Of a stretch of DNA of 64,000 nucleotides, positions 10,985-21,697 are shown piece by piece. Position 1 is the stretch's first letter. Every line of letters starts with the position of its first letter. This stretch comes from Paguma larvata. Lineage: Eukaryota; Chordata; Mammalia; Carnivora; Viverridae. The position numbers and the translations under genes are program-made. The notes under the pieces are model-generated. The model searched no databases. It worked only from the letters and a program-made list of their open reading frames with translations, and was not told the origin of the DNA. Location: the NCBI GenBank assembly GCA_030068075.1, contig CM057831.1:7639464-7703463 (forward strand). Direction: 5' to 3'.

Positions 10985-11540
10985 CACTAATGCCATTAGC
11001 GAGTCTGCCCAGCCCACAGCCAGGACTCACTTGGACAGCACAGAGCCTAGTGAAGGCCCATTTGCTCAACACATAATGGGGATTAGAATTCATTAATGCA
11101 CTACAAATTAAAGTATTAATAACGGCCGCGGAGTTTAAATGAGAGCCAGGGAAGGGAATCGGGCGAGGGGCTGCCCCTCCCGCATCTCCCACCTAGCTGC
11201 ATTGTTCAGGCACGGGCAATCCTGCGCTCTTTAATATGCTGTGACAGCCGCTGAAGTGACCCCAGACAATAAACAGGGCCTCCTAGTTAAGTATTAATCT
11301 GCCAAAAGAATGACCTTCATCCACTAAAGAAGGGATGTTTTTAAAAACCTCCGCAAGTGGAGGAAGGCTCATTTGCTCGCTCATTTAGCATATTAAAAGG
11401 GTATTATTGCTACAAACAAGAAATCTAAATGAGGCCTGGGCAGGAGCTGCGGATAACACTCCTGATTAAAGGTGCAGGGTAATGATGAACACGGGAGGCT
11501 GAATCCGTTATTGTTCACCAACATGGCAGGACCTGGCTGC
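10985..11540. promoter_or_regulatory. Candidate developmental enhancer (conserved-element-like block)
   Basis: This block matches no repeat I know and looks unlike its neighbours. Seen in the sequence: many ATTA/TAAT homeodomain cores (for example around 11090, 11115, 11295, 11465 and 11500), two ATTGTT SOX-type words (near 11201 and 11509), an AATAAACA forkhead-type word (near 11267), a TAGCATATTA POU-like word (near 11386), a TAATCT word, and retained CpG in an otherwise AT-rich context (near 11123). No long open frame is present. Such a mix is typical of deeply conserved vertebrate noncoding elements. That it is conserved or active is my inference from composition; the limits are approximate and the target gene is unknown. 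Confidence 0.5.
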
Positions 11541-12164
11541 CGGGATGATAAGGGCATTAAGCCCTGTTGGGACCACGCATGTCAGAGAGGAATGGAGCAC
11601 GAACAGCTGCCTGGGAGCTGCCCACCTACACCCACCCTGGCAGGCGGAAGCGACCTCAGGGGAAAGGAAGGGGCTCAGTGAGGTAACCTCAGGTGATTCC
11701 CCGAGGGACCACAGCCTTCCCCTGGATCCACCAGCTCCCTTCTTGTCTACCTACAGCGTCTCCCAGTTGACCCAGCCAGCCAACTCCATGGGTAGCACCT
11801 TGTCCCCAGAGCTCAGTCAGGGTGCTCTCAAGCTTAGTCCCGGCACAAAGAGTTGGGCAGGCGGAGATGGAGAGAGGAAGGATGGGTGTGCTGGTCTCGC
11901 TTGTACCCAGGATAGCCCCCAAGGCCTGTGATCTCAGAGGAAGAGCTTGGCTGGGAAACTGGGTATCTCCTCTTTGAGCCTGGGGCAGTGTGCTGGGGAA
12001 GGGGGGGCCCCACGAAGCCATGTGCAGAGAGAGAAGAGAAACATCACTGAGGAAAAGAAACAAGAAGATACAAATGTAAAACTCAAATTCGACAAAATCT
12101 AGGGGAAAAGTGGAATCTGCAATGTGTCTGGTACCACATTAGGTTACAAGGGGGGGACTGACAG
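11541..12164. other. Unassigned DNA
   Basis: No gene or repeat recognised. Frames at 11545-11931 on the plus strand and 11689-12063 on the minus strand overlap each other and have no family resemblance. Confidence 0.4.
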
Positions 12165-12290
12165 GTAAAGAAGATGTAAATCCAGCCCTAGGGATTTACC
12201 TTCTAGGGAGGGAAGCAGCAATGACTCATAGGAAATTGATAGGCAGGAAATAAAGTTTTAAGTACAGAATATTTAAGGTATAAATAACTA
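12165..12290 (-). mobile_element. Probable LINE L2 remnant, antisense
   Basis: A weak match to the reverse-complement L2 3' region: an 'agccctagggatttaccttc' run followed by 'tagggagggaagcagc' and 'ggcaggaaataaag'. It is very diverged, so this is a tentative call. Confidence 0.35.
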
Positions 12291-12394
12291 TTGATAGCAG
12301 GAAATCGTGGGGAAATTACAGAATTACTTGAATACAGGATTGAATTGAATTAATGTAATTACAGAGTTAAGGGAGAGGAGAATGACTCTAAGCT

Positions 12395-12490
12395 AATAAT
12401 GCCTGCACCTTTCACCTCCGGCCTGTGTTCTCCTTGAGGACAGAGACTTTGTTTGCTCATCTCTGTGTCCCCCCCTCCATACTAGATGCT
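12395..12490 (+). mobile_element. LINE L2 3' end, sense
   Basis: A recognisable L2 3' segment: 'ctccttgaggacagagactt' near 12430, then 'tgtttgctcatctctgtgtc' and a run of C. The terminal 'tagcacagtgcctgg' part is missing. Confidence 0.8.
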
Positions 12491-12494
12491 GCGG

Positions 12495-12840
12495 CAGAGA
12501 CAATGCTATTTGTTCTCCATATAGCTTCCTCTTCCAGGGCCAAAATGGAGAAACATTCCCAGCCTCCCTTAAAAAGAAAGTGGAAGAATATGATTGAGTT
12601 TTAGCACACGAACACTAGTGGAGCCAATGGGTCACTTCTGGGCCAAGGCATGAAAGAGACAACTGACCTCATCTTTTCTCCTGCCGTAGCAACCTGAGCT
12701 GGTATGTGATGAGCAGGACCTCGTGAGGTGGAGGGAGCCTGGATCCCTGAGTCACAGGATGGAGGAGGACACTACCAGCCTCGGGCAAACTCTCCAGACT
12801 TCCATTGTGTCCCACCACTGAGCTTTAGGGGTCTAGCTAC
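12495..12840 (+). mobile_element. Old interspersed repeat, family uncertain
   Basis: The layout resembles an old LTR-like repeat found widely in mammals: 'ccagcctccctta' near 12561, 'gccaatgggtcacttctggg' near 12624, 'gagcctggatccctgagtca' near 12737, and 'ccactgagctttaggggtct' near 12815. I recognise the word order but cannot name the family with confidence. Confidence 0.35.
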
Positions 12841-12889
12841 TAAGGCATAAGTATTATTTATCCTGATTAACGAAAGTATGTTGAACTAA

Positions 12890-13050
12890 TAAATGAATAT
12901 TCTATTTGATCCTTATAGTAAATTTAAGGTAGATTTGTTACCTCCGTTTGCCAGATAAAGAAGGAGATTCAGAGTTAAGAAGTAACAGAGCCAGCAGTTA
13001 AATTTATGTCTTCAAATCCCATGCTCTTCTTACTATACCTGGCCACCTTT
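12890..13050 (-). mobile_element. MIR SINE, antisense
   Basis: The words run as reverse-complement MIR: 'tttgatccttatagtaaatt', then 'ttacctccgtttgccagata' and 'gttaagaagtaacagagcca', ending with 'caaatcccatgctcttctta'. Confidence 0.75.
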
Positions 13051-13774
13051 CAAAAATCCAGTCTGATGTATATTTTATGTGAAATTTATCAAAAGGTACC
13101 TCAGTATAATAGAGGTTACGGACTTTCCAAATGAGAAGGTCCCCTGGTCATCACTGTTGTCAGGACAGTGTTGTCATCTTGCATGCAGTTTAGGCCTTCT
13201 GAAGCCAAGTACCTCAGAGAAGAGCGTTGGCCAAGTGTTTTCTCACCTCAGGGGGTGGGAGATGGTCTGTGAGGGGATTCCTATCCCTCCTTTTCCCAGC
13301 TTAGGAAAGAGGAATCTCTCTCCCCTAAGCAGATGGTCAAAATCAGGCTCCTTGGAGAGACTGACCCATGCTGGCTTTTGCATATCAATTTCTAAATAAA
13401 TTTGTCAACTACCCACCAGTTCCCAAAGCTCTGGAGCCTGTCCTGCTTGAATTTAGGAAGCATGAAAATAGCTGGAGGTAAATACTAATTCACACTGTGA
13501 ATCCCTTTCACTCTTCTGCCATGGCCACAGACAAGGCAGAGGGTAGTCTAAGGTGGGAGAAGGAGCTCCCCGACAAGCCATGAAGAAAAGCGCTCAGCGT
13601 GTAGGGGGAGAGGAAGGTGTGTGCAGGACTGGAAATTAGTTTAACCTCTAAGAGGAAAGCTAATAAGAATTAACCATAATGGATAAGATCGGTTATCTGT
13701 AGAGAAATCCAGGGGACAGGACTAGATTGTCCTTTGTCTCTTTCTCCGGATCCCTTCAGATCTGGGTATTCAGT
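13051..13774. other. Unassigned DNA
   Basis: No repeat or gene recognised. The 106-residue plus frame at 13079-13399 has no family resemblance. Confidence 0.4.
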
Positions 13775-13895
13775 TCAGCTCATAGAATAAGCATTTACTG
13801 ATTAAAGACTGTGTGCCAAGCATGGTTCTGGTGCTGGAGACATGGAGGTGAGTAACAGGGGTCAGCACTGCTCTCCTCCAGGGCTGATTAAAACC
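13775..13895 (-). mobile_element. LINE L2 3' end, antisense
   Basis: Reverse-complement L2 3' end: 'agaataagcatttactgatt', then 'ctgtgtgccaagcatggttc' and 'tggtgctggagacatgga'. Confidence 0.75.
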
Positions 13896-14084
13896 ACAGC
13901 GTCCCTTGATGCAACGCAGTACTGCTCAGTGGCTCCCCTAGTGGCCAAACCCCCTGTACTAACAGTCCTTTCTCTTCACTCTCCATCCTTCCCTTTGAGA
14001 TCTGTGTTCCCCCGGAATCTCTAGCTCTCTGAAACTCAAATCTATACAGCCCTACGCATTGGAACTGGACAAATCCAAACGGTT

Positions 14085-14190
14085 GTCACCTAAATTTCCC
14101 ATCTTAAAGATGAAGAAGCTGAGACTCAGAGAGGGAGAAATGACCTGTCTGAGGTCACTCTTTGGGTTCTCCTGGGAGAACCAGCATGAT
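14085..14190 (-). mobile_element. MIR SINE fragment, antisense
   Basis: It keeps the best-conserved MIR stretch in reverse: 'cccatcttaaagatgaagaa', then 'gctgagactcagagaggga' and 'tgacctgtctgaggtcac'. Confidence 0.75.
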
Positions 14191-14729
14191 AACTCATGCA
14201 TGCTCGTTAATGTGTAAGCCAGAAAATGTATTAAAGCTGTTCGGTAAATTAATCAATAGATGGACTAGTAGAGGTGGGGTGGGGAGGAAAGGTAAGGTCT
14301 GCTCAGACTGCGCTGAGTTCTGTATATGTCACTCTGGTCTCTTCCCTGACTTGTGTCCATCTTTCTTCCAGTCCTTTCCCTTGATTCTGGGTTCTCTCTA
14401 ACTCTCTCTTCTATAGAAATTTCAATTCAGAGACCACAGGGAAAATTGGAGGCTGGGCGAGTTCTCCTGGCTGAGACTAATTAGTCCATCTAACTACCCT
14501 CCCGTACTGTATTTACCTCGATAGAAAGGGTTGCCAATGGTCTGTCAATGACAGACAAGGTAGGTGAATGGGAAGTACCTGCAAATGGTGGGGTCTGAAT
14601 CGTGTGAGCTGCCTCAAGAGACATGACATTCTATCCTGGAGCTGTAGGATTGTGTCATATCCACCCTGACCCCCTTGGCTCAGTCCACTTGATGTTCTGC
14701 ATCCCTTACGGAAGACGAGTGGGTGACAC
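14191..14729. other. Unassigned DNA
   Basis: No gene or repeat recognised. Short frames on both strands have no resemblance to known proteins. Confidence 0.4.
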
Positions 14730-15010
14730 CTCACGCAAAGCCATTCCCTGGAGGTCCCCACCCATTTCCATTGTTACTTCCTCCGTGATCCCCTCTCTGA
14801 CCCTCCTTCCCAGTCCCATGTTATCAAACCTACTGCACACACCTCTCACACAGTGCTCACCACATGGCACTGCCACTCTGTTCCTGTGCCTTTCTCCCCC
14901 ACCAGCTTGAGAGCTTCTTGAGAAAGAGCCCACACCACCTTGGTTCTTGCGTCCCTGGGACTGGCACAGCTCCAATGCACAGCAGTTACTTAACACATGT
15001 GTTGAAATCC
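14730..15010 (+). mobile_element. LINE L2 3' region, sense
   Basis: An old sense L2 3' region: 'tccgtgatcccctctctgac' near 14782, 'gctcaccacatggcactgcc' near 14855, 'cttgagagcttcttgagaaa' near 14906, and a decayed terminal run 'ggactggcacagctccaatg' near 14957 ending in 'ttaacacatgtgttgaa'. Confidence 0.65.
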
Positions 15011-15159
15011 AAGGAAAATTAATTTCAATTCCCAGTGTCTAGAGTCTTACCCTTGTTCTGATGTCTCACCTGGGTTGCCCTGTAAGGCTATAATATGTGC
15101 TACCAGATAGCTAGGTAGGTCCGGTATTATGCCTTGGGCTTCATAGGCAATACTGCACC

Positions 15160-15300
15160 CCTATGGGGCAGTTTTTAGGATCTCATCTTTGTTTGAAGAA
15201 ATCGAGTACAGAGGAATTAAGTGACCAGGCTAAGGTTTTACAGCTGGTCAGTAGAGAAGTTGGACTGGAACAGTGGTCTGTCTGACTCTTTGACTGTTGT
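15160..15300 (-). mobile_element. MIR SINE fragment, antisense
   Basis: Reverse-complement MIR words: 'ctatggggcagtttttagga', then 'agaggaattaagtgaccagg' and 'ctaaggttttacagctggtc', with a decayed tRNA-derived end. Confidence 0.65.
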
Positions 15301-16689
15301 TCCTCTAAAGACAGCACCCTGACTTGCCTGATCCAGCAGGCTCTGCTTACAAGCACCCAGAGTTTGAGACTGTCAATGCGATCTGTTGCTTCAAGGAAAA
15401 TACTCACAGTCTCATTTTCTAGGATGTTGTCAAGTCACATACAACCTAGACTGGACTTAACAACTTCATTTCCCAGTGACATCTGCCTTTGCATATGGTC
15501 CCCACGCTGTTTTAAAAGCTCCATTCTCAGGTGAGCCGGAGCATCACTGCTCAAGCTGCCTGCGTGCTCCAGAGGATTTCACATGGGCTTTCTCTTGGAT
15601 TCTGGGCCTTAGTTCCTCATGAACTGTAGTGGCTTTTACGTAATAAAGATAAGAGCTGCCTGCAATAAACACCCAGGACAAAAATCCCCTGCCGTTATCC
15701 CCAGGGATCAAACAGAAGGCCTTACCCATGAGGCCCTGGAAGAGCTCAGGCTTGGGTCTGTTTTTCATATATTCCCATATAAGTCTCTGCTACTTTGATT
15801 TATCTACTTCCTACTGACCACCTAATTTAATTAAACTTCTACTCTTCAAAAATTACACAGAATTAAGAGTCATGTTAAGCTTGGAGTCATCTGGAAACGA
15901 TTTCTGCTCCCATTTTCTTCATGTAACAGGCAGCCTGACCCTTTCCCTGAAGAATCTCAAAAGTCAATGGACACATGCACATATATCATATGATAATAGA
16001 GCAAAAAGGAACAGGGTTAGAGAGGGGCGGGGGTGAGAGTGGGCAAGAGAGAAAGAAGGAAGGAGATAGCGGCGAAGCTACAGATTGAAGAAATCCCAAA
16101 GTTGAAGCTAGAACAGTGGTTGTCATGGGGGGAAAGAGAGAAAGGATCCTTGGGGTCCTTCTGACATTGGAGAAATGGAGAACAAAGAGGAGACTCCACC
16201 TGCAGGGGGTATAAGGTCATGAATTTAGCCTAGGGAATTTCCAGTTTCCTGGGTTGAGAATTCCACTTTGCTCACAAGAAAGAACAGAAACTATTTCCTT
16301 GAGAACACCTTCAATTAAGGATTGGGGTGCCAAAGGAAGTAGGGGTCCGAGAGAGATGGGGACAATCTCAGTCCAAAGGAATGCCAAGAAGTTTTAAATA
16401 CAGAGAGGATATTCAAGGAAAGATACGAAGGTCAGTAAGAACCTGGGGACCAGAAGGAACTCTACTGCAAACATCTACATTTTGCTAATAGTCAGGATTG
16501 CTCAAGATGCCAAAAAAGAAGCAGTCTGCACAGGTGATGGATTTTTCCCCCGGATATGGGAATCTGTGTCACAATTAACCTCTTGATGAGAGATTTCTCT
16601 CAATTAAGTTTTAGTTGACAGGTGGTAAAACCTGGACAACTGGCAAGGATTGACTGACAACCAGGGAAGATGAAGCCATTAATTCTCTC
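15301..16689. other. Unassigned DNA
   Basis: About 1.4 kb without a recognised gene. The part at 16018-16160 is purine-rich with 'ggtggttgtcatgggg'-like words that could be a very old LINE 3' remnant, but I cannot support a family. Frames on the minus strand at 15544-15768 and 16017-16220 are not recognisable. Confidence 0.4.
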
Positions 16690-17035
16690 TTCCTATTTTA
16701 CCTTCCCACCTCCTTCTCGCCAAATACCCTTAGCCTCTGGATACTCATTTCCAGTGGCCCTTCTAGAAAACTTGCCCTGACCTCTTGCCTTCCCCGCCAC
16801 ATCAAAACCTCCCATTTCAGTTCAGAATCTCTCCTCTGGGTTATCACAGCACACGGTGCACATTTTAAAAATAGCCCTTAGCATACTGCATTATCACTTC
16901 TCCGTCTCCTCCGCCAGACTGCAAGTTCCTTACGGGGAGGAACTCTCTTTCACTCTCACACATTGCCTCGGCTTCTGGCACAGTACCTGTTACTTCATAG
17001 ATGTCAAATAAATATTTCTGACGAGTAGATAAATG
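16690..17035 (+). mobile_element. LINE L2 3' region, sense
   Basis: Sense L2 3' region: 'cttgccctgacctcttgcct' near 16770, 'tctcctctgggttatcacag' near 16830, 'actgcaagttccttacgggg' near 16918, 'ggcacagtacctgttacttc' near 16977, and the closing 'caaataaatatttctga' near 17005. A few CpGs appear inside it. Confidence 0.75.
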
Positions 17036-17129
17036 AACGGCAGAGAAACTGCGAATCTGGTCCAGGAGTTCTCCACTGTTTTGTGTTTCAGTATAGGGGT
17101 CTGGGGATGGCATAGGCGTATCTTAAGAA

Positions 17130-17480
17130 ATTACTCAAAATAACAGTGAGCCAGTCGCCGGAAACCTATTTTGCCGTCACAGCTATAGTACAAACGCGTC
17201 TCACCATCCACACACAAGTGTCCAAAGCTGACACACTGCTCACGGTTTGCGTGGAAACATTTGCTATTAAGACCACTCTCTCTGGAGGGGCAAGGGTCTC
17301 ACACATTCCAGGAAACATGGACTCCTTCTTTGGCACCAGCTTGACTTCACACTGCGCCTCGTATCTGGACGTGTTATTCACAGGAAGTCGTGCCACACTC
17401 TGCAAACCCGTGCTGCTCAATATCTCCTCTGCGGGTGTCACATTAATATTGGAAGAGACATTCATAAAGCCCCCTTAGGG
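17130..17480. other. CpG-retaining block open in both strands
   Basis: A 110-residue frame (17146-17478, plus) and a 99-residue frame (17166-17465, minus) cover almost the same bases. The block keeps many CpGs, unlike the fossil repeats around it. Read on the minus strand, the peptide has three potential N-glycosylation sequons (NVS, NVT, NTS) near its start. I recognise no domain on either strand, and neither frame ends at a defensible splice site. It could be a diverged exon, a decayed retroelement polyprotein fragment, a conserved noncoding element, or chance. I do not call a gene. Confidence 0.35.
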
Positions 17481-18289
17481 AAAGATCCACCCATCTCACT
17501 GGTCCCCAGAGGATACACCAGCAAGGATGGGAAAAGCAGCCTGTGATAGAGCAGGCAGAACTTTTTGGAAATTCAATGACAACGTCCCTTGGGGCGAAAA
17601 GGCAGCAAGACTTGCTCGAATTCACTGAATTAACAAAAGAAGAAATGCAATGGAGAACTCTTGCAAAACAACTTTTCTAATTTCTGGTGAAGAACAGAAG
17701 GAAATTACAGGGCCACTGTGTAAATTCCCCACTAATACCCTTCTTAGAACAAAGGAGTAATTCTTTCAGGGAGAGAGCTAAGATATCAGATCTACATACT
17801 TGCTTTATAGCTCTAAGGGGTAGGAATGCCTTTAGCTTGGGTGGCAGCTTCAGGGACGTCAGGAAGAGAGCAGCCTGGGATCCAGGGAAAAAGAAGCATG
17901 GAGCTGGGTATTTAGATCAGGCTACACCTTGAAAAAATAAGGATAAAAAGGTTAAGGTTTCCAGCCAAGACCCTCAAAAACAGAAGAGCAAAGGACCGTT
18001 AAGGACAGAATCCATAGCTAAGTAAGAGCCACAGGCTTTTGAATTCTGATTTTGATGGCAGGCTACAAGGCGAAAGCTCACGAACGCTACATCTGAGGCG
18101 CTGCCAGCATCTCTCGTGGTCAGCATGCGAAACCCAACATCTGGGAACAGGCTACAGAAGACTTTACTTCCAGCCACTCACCGAGGGGAGGGCGGCAGGT
18201 ACAGTGGAGTGCGCCATGGGTGAGCTGCAGTAGAGTCACAGGACTAGTTGTTCAAAGAGGAGATTCTGGACACCACCGCACAGCGTCCA
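17481..18289. other. Unassigned DNA
   Basis: No repeat or gene recognised in about 800 bp. Short frames on both strands lack family resemblance. Confidence 0.4.
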
Positions 18290-18385
18290 GGGAATCCCTT
18301 AAGGTGAGGTCTGGGAACATGCATTTGACTAGCTCCCCAGGGGATCCTTATGCACACTGACATCTGAGATCCGATGGTTTAGTAC
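18290..18385 (+). mobile_element. MER5-type hAT DNA transposon fragment
   Basis: The segment reading 'gcatttgactagctccccag', then 'gggatccttatgcacactga' matches the right half of a MER5-like nonautonomous hAT-Charlie element, which usually contains 'catttctaacaagttcccag'. The terminal inverted repeat has decayed. The exact subfamily is not determined. Confidence 0.55.
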
Positions 18386-18394
18386 TTAAGAGGA

Positions 18395-18640
18395 AACACG
18401 GTTTGGGTAGGAGAGACTGGGGCTCCAATAGAAAGAAGCTTTACACCCACTGCCTGAGTGACTCCGGAAAGTTGCTTAAACCTCCAATCCTTGGTTTATA
18501 AAATAAATAAATAAATAATAACAATAATAATAATAATAATATATCAGCGTTTAGGGCTCCTGCACAGATTAAATGAGGTATTGAATGCTAAGTGCTTAGT
18601 TAGCATAGTGCCAGATACATGATAATATGTGGAATCTACA
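18395..18640 (+). mobile_element. MIR SINE, sense, with an expanded internal microsatellite
   Basis: MIR landmarks: 'gactggggctccaatagaaa' near 18416, 'ctgcctgagtgactccggaa' near 18451, 'ttaaacctccaatccttgg' near 18475, then 'cacagattaaatgaggtatt' near 18563 and 'gcatagtgccagataca' near 18603. The 'aaaatggggataataat' stretch of the consensus is replaced by a TAAA/TAA tract. Confidence 0.75.
18497..18543 (+). repeat. (TAAA)n(TAA)n microsatellite inside a MIR
   Basis: A TAAA run followed by AAC and AAT units, about 46 bp, sits exactly where the MIR consensus has its A/T-rich 'ataataata' segment. It has probably grown from that seed. Confidence 0.9.
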
Positions 18641-18949
18641 ATTATATAATAATCGATATAGTCTTTTGGAGGAAACAAAATAAATGCACATGAATAATTG
18701 CAGATAGCTAGTAGCCAGAGGACCTGATTTGTCCAGAGCCATCATGAAGGAAGGCATTTTTAAGGGAAAATGTCATTTATTTTCATAAAGAAGGCATACT
18801 GCATTTTTGGCTATTTCTCCAGTTGGGGTGGCCAAATTGTCACCACAAGTGTCCTGTGATTTCTCTAGGGAGTCACTTTGATTGGAGACTAAAGGTGCCT
18901 GCTTCAGAACCCAACTGGCTGGAATTGAAAGTTGATGCCTCCCTTCCTA
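18641..18949. other. Unassigned DNA
   Basis: No repeat or gene recognised in about 310 bp. Confidence 0.4.
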
Positions 18950-19060
18950 GTGGTGGAAATGTAATAGTACCTACCCCAGAGTGCTATCCTGAGGATTAAA
19001 TTACACAGCGATCACATAACTCAATACAGGCCACATAGTAAGTACTTATTAAAAAGTAAC
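18950..19060 (+). mobile_element. MIR SINE 3' fragment, sense
   Basis: The 3' half only: 'aatagtacctaccccagagt', 'gaggattaaattacacagcg', and 'gccacatagtaagtactta'. Confidence 0.7.
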
Positions 19061-19097
19061 AGTTTTTAATGGTATAGGGCTTTCTGAGCAAACCTGC

Positions 19098-19200
19098 CAT
19101 TCATTCGGAAAATGAATTCTGACCTCCTACTCTGTGTCTAGGGTTGTTCTCAGCTCTGTGAGCAATGAAAGACTATTCTTTTCCTTCTAGGGGTGTAGGT
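19098..19200 (-). mobile_element. LINE L2 3' end, antisense
   Basis: Reverse-complement L2 3' end: 'cctactctgtgtctagggtt', then 'gttctcagctctgtgagcaa' and a 'ccttctaggggtgt' run. Diverged and short. Confidence 0.55.
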
Positions 19201-20129
19201 GTGACAATGTTTAAAACGAGAAACGTCATGAGATTATTTGTTGTGTGGCAAATATCAAATGAGTAATACACAGCAAGCACTAGACCCTTTAGGGAGAAAC
19301 AAACCAAGAAGTAGGGAAAGACTGCTCTGATAAGACGGAGTGGTCTTGAAAAGAGTGGCTGAAACAAAGCCAAGGTGAAGAGGACATATGCAGGTTATGC
19401 GTGTATGTAAAGGGCGTGCGCCTAGAGGTAGACTCCTGTAGTTACCTTCAAAGGTCACTGCATTCTGACCCAAAGCCAAAGTTTGGCTGCATACCACCAG
19501 AGAAGGGGCACCATTATTAAGACCCTAGAAGGGTGCAGGTGCACACAGTACACCAAGACGAGTGCTCTCAGGTGGTAATAGCAGGTCAGTCAAATTCAGT
19601 CATAGACTGCACACAGGCACCCTTTCCATTTCATCCTGTCCTCATGCTTTCCCTTTATTCGGATTTTCAGGGAGTGGGGAGGACAACAGGAGTGGAGAGT
19701 GCAGAGCCCATCTGCGCACTCCAGTTGCGACAAGACCTCGCATCTGCCAACCCCAGCTCCCCGGTCCCTTCTGACACAAAGCCATAATCTTGAACTCGAT
19801 CACCACCCTACATTAAGGATGCTAACTCAGAAAGGATGGAGAGGACAGAGGAAACAGAGAGCTGAAATAGGGGAAGGAAGGAAGGAGAGAAAAATGGTAG
19901 GAAGCTGGAGAAGAGGAGGAGAGAGCCCTGGACAAAAGTGCTATCTGCTGTGCCTCGGGGCAGTCACAAATGACAGACAGGATGGATTTAGGTGAGGTGG
20001 CTGGTCCGACCACCATCCAGGCTTCTTCCCATTCCTCCTCACCCCACCTACCTTTACACACTGCCTGGGGTCGCCTGGAAAGACACTCACAAACACATAT
20101 GATGTTTTTCTTTATTCATGAAGTCAACC
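19201..20129. other. Unassigned DNA
   Basis: No repeat or gene recognised. The sequence at 19845-19925 is purine-rich. Overlapping frames at 19533-19787, 19562-19774 and 19699-19995 have no family resemblance. Confidence 0.4.
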
Positions 20130-20245
20130 CCTTATTTATTCAGTCCTAAGTATTTGCTGACTTCCTCCTATATTCCAGGCACTGTGCAGACGCAGGGGAA
20201 ATACAGCGAACAAGGGAGATATGGTTTCCAGCCTTGCTTTAAATA
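20130..20245 (-). mobile_element. LINE L2 3' end, antisense
   Basis: Reverse-complement L2 3' end: 'cttatttattcagtcctaag', then 'cctatattccaggcactgtg' and 'caggggaaatacagcgaaca'. A second, weaker L2-like stretch ('cacactgtgctaggtattgc' near 20281) follows to about 20365. Confidence 0.75.
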
Positions 20246-20540
20246 CCTATCAGGTACTTTTTGAACTGACTGCTGCAGCTCACACTGTGCTAGGTATTGC
20301 AGAAAGCACACAATCATTTTAAGCTACATTCTACCTTCTCGGAAAGCTTCCAGTCTGCTCAAAGAAATAATAATAATCATGTACCTGAATTAATCATCTC
20401 TGAACAATTCTGGTCCCCAGGGACCCCCTCTCCCCTGGGCTCTTATGTCTGCGTGTCCACTCATGGCAGACTTAGCACACACTCCCTTGTGCTGTTGCTT
20501 ATCTGCTTACACACATATTTATTGTATCCTATTAAAGCCC

Positions 20541-20982
20541 TGTGTCAGTTACTTTAGGATGTTTAACAACTACCGCAAAACTCTGGGTTCAAAGAGCAGC
20601 AATTTATTTAGTTCATGATTCCGTGGGTTAGCAATTCTGACTGGGCTCAGTTCGGCGATTCTTCTGGTCTTGGCCAGGTTCATTCATGCATCCACTGTGG
20701 GATGCTGGTCTCTGCTTCTAGGGGTTAGGTGGATGTTGACTAGCACATGAGAGGTGACAGAGCAACATGGTCTCCAAACTATTTGGCAGTTTGGTCCGGA
20801 CTCATTCACAAGGCAACCGTGGTAGAGCTCCTAGACCACCAATGGCCATGTGCAGCGTGTCCTGACCCCTGGGCTTGGAACCGGCAGGTCGTCCCTTCTG
20901 CCGTATTCTGTTGATCAAAGCAAGTCACAGGGCCAGCCTCAGATTAAGGGGCAGATAAACAGACCCTACCTACTGAGGGAAA
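20541..20982 (+). mobile_element. MaLR-type LTR (MLT1-like), left part
   Basis: The block opens with TGTGTCAGTTACTTT at 20541 and continues with the typical 'aactaccgcaaaactctggg' and 'cagcaatttatttagttcat' words of an MLT1-like LTR from the MaLR group of ERVL-related elements. The middle 'cactgtgggatgctggtctc' and 'ttctgccgtattctgttgat' runs also fit. It is a solo, non-coding, ancient LTR. It is interrupted at 20983 by a Tigger transposon and resumes at 21862. Confidence 0.6.
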
Positions 20983-20984
20983 TA

Positions 20985-21656
20985 CAGTAAAACCTTGATT
21001 GTGAGCATAATTCGTTCCAGAAACAAGTTTGTAATCCAAAGCACTTGTGTATCAAAGTGAATTTCCCTATAAGAAATGGAAACGCAAATGATTCATTCCA
21101 CAACCCAAAACTATTCGTATACAAATGATTACAATGCTGTGATATAATACGAAATAACAAAGAAAACATAAAGGAAAATAAACAAATGAACCCACATTTA
21201 TCTTTTAAAACATTTGTGGCTGGTGTGAGGGTGACTCGAGAGGAGGGTTATTGTGTAGGACGACTCTCACTATCACTAAGGGAATCACTGCTCTCTATTG
21301 CTCAGTGGAATCTTTTTCTGCATGGGGGCCATTGTATATGCTCGCACAGATGTGGTCTATAGTACGATATTAATAAACTCCTGTCATAGACTGTATTTAA
21401 TGGAATGGGCAGTGAGGCAGCAGAGAAAAAGGTCTCTATCCGCAGGCAGCCTGACCTAGAATGAAGCAAAGCATTCCTAAGCTCACTCTTGTCTGGAAAA
21501 GCAAAGGGCTGTCCATAGGGGCTCTGAAATGACAAAAAACACACGAGTGCCAGTTGTGGGCCCCTTCCAACGTTTTAAAAAATCACTGCTTTCTGCCAAA
21601 CGCCGCAGCCTGAGACCAAGAATCCAAGCATGGGAGATGATCACCCGCAATCCCGC

Positions 21657-21697
<41 letters not shown>

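Noticed and set aside
19992..20010. GGCTGGTCCGA at 19999, identical to the start of Y RNA genes
   Set aside because: The similarity stops after about 11 bases, and there is no downstream Y RNA stem or terminator.
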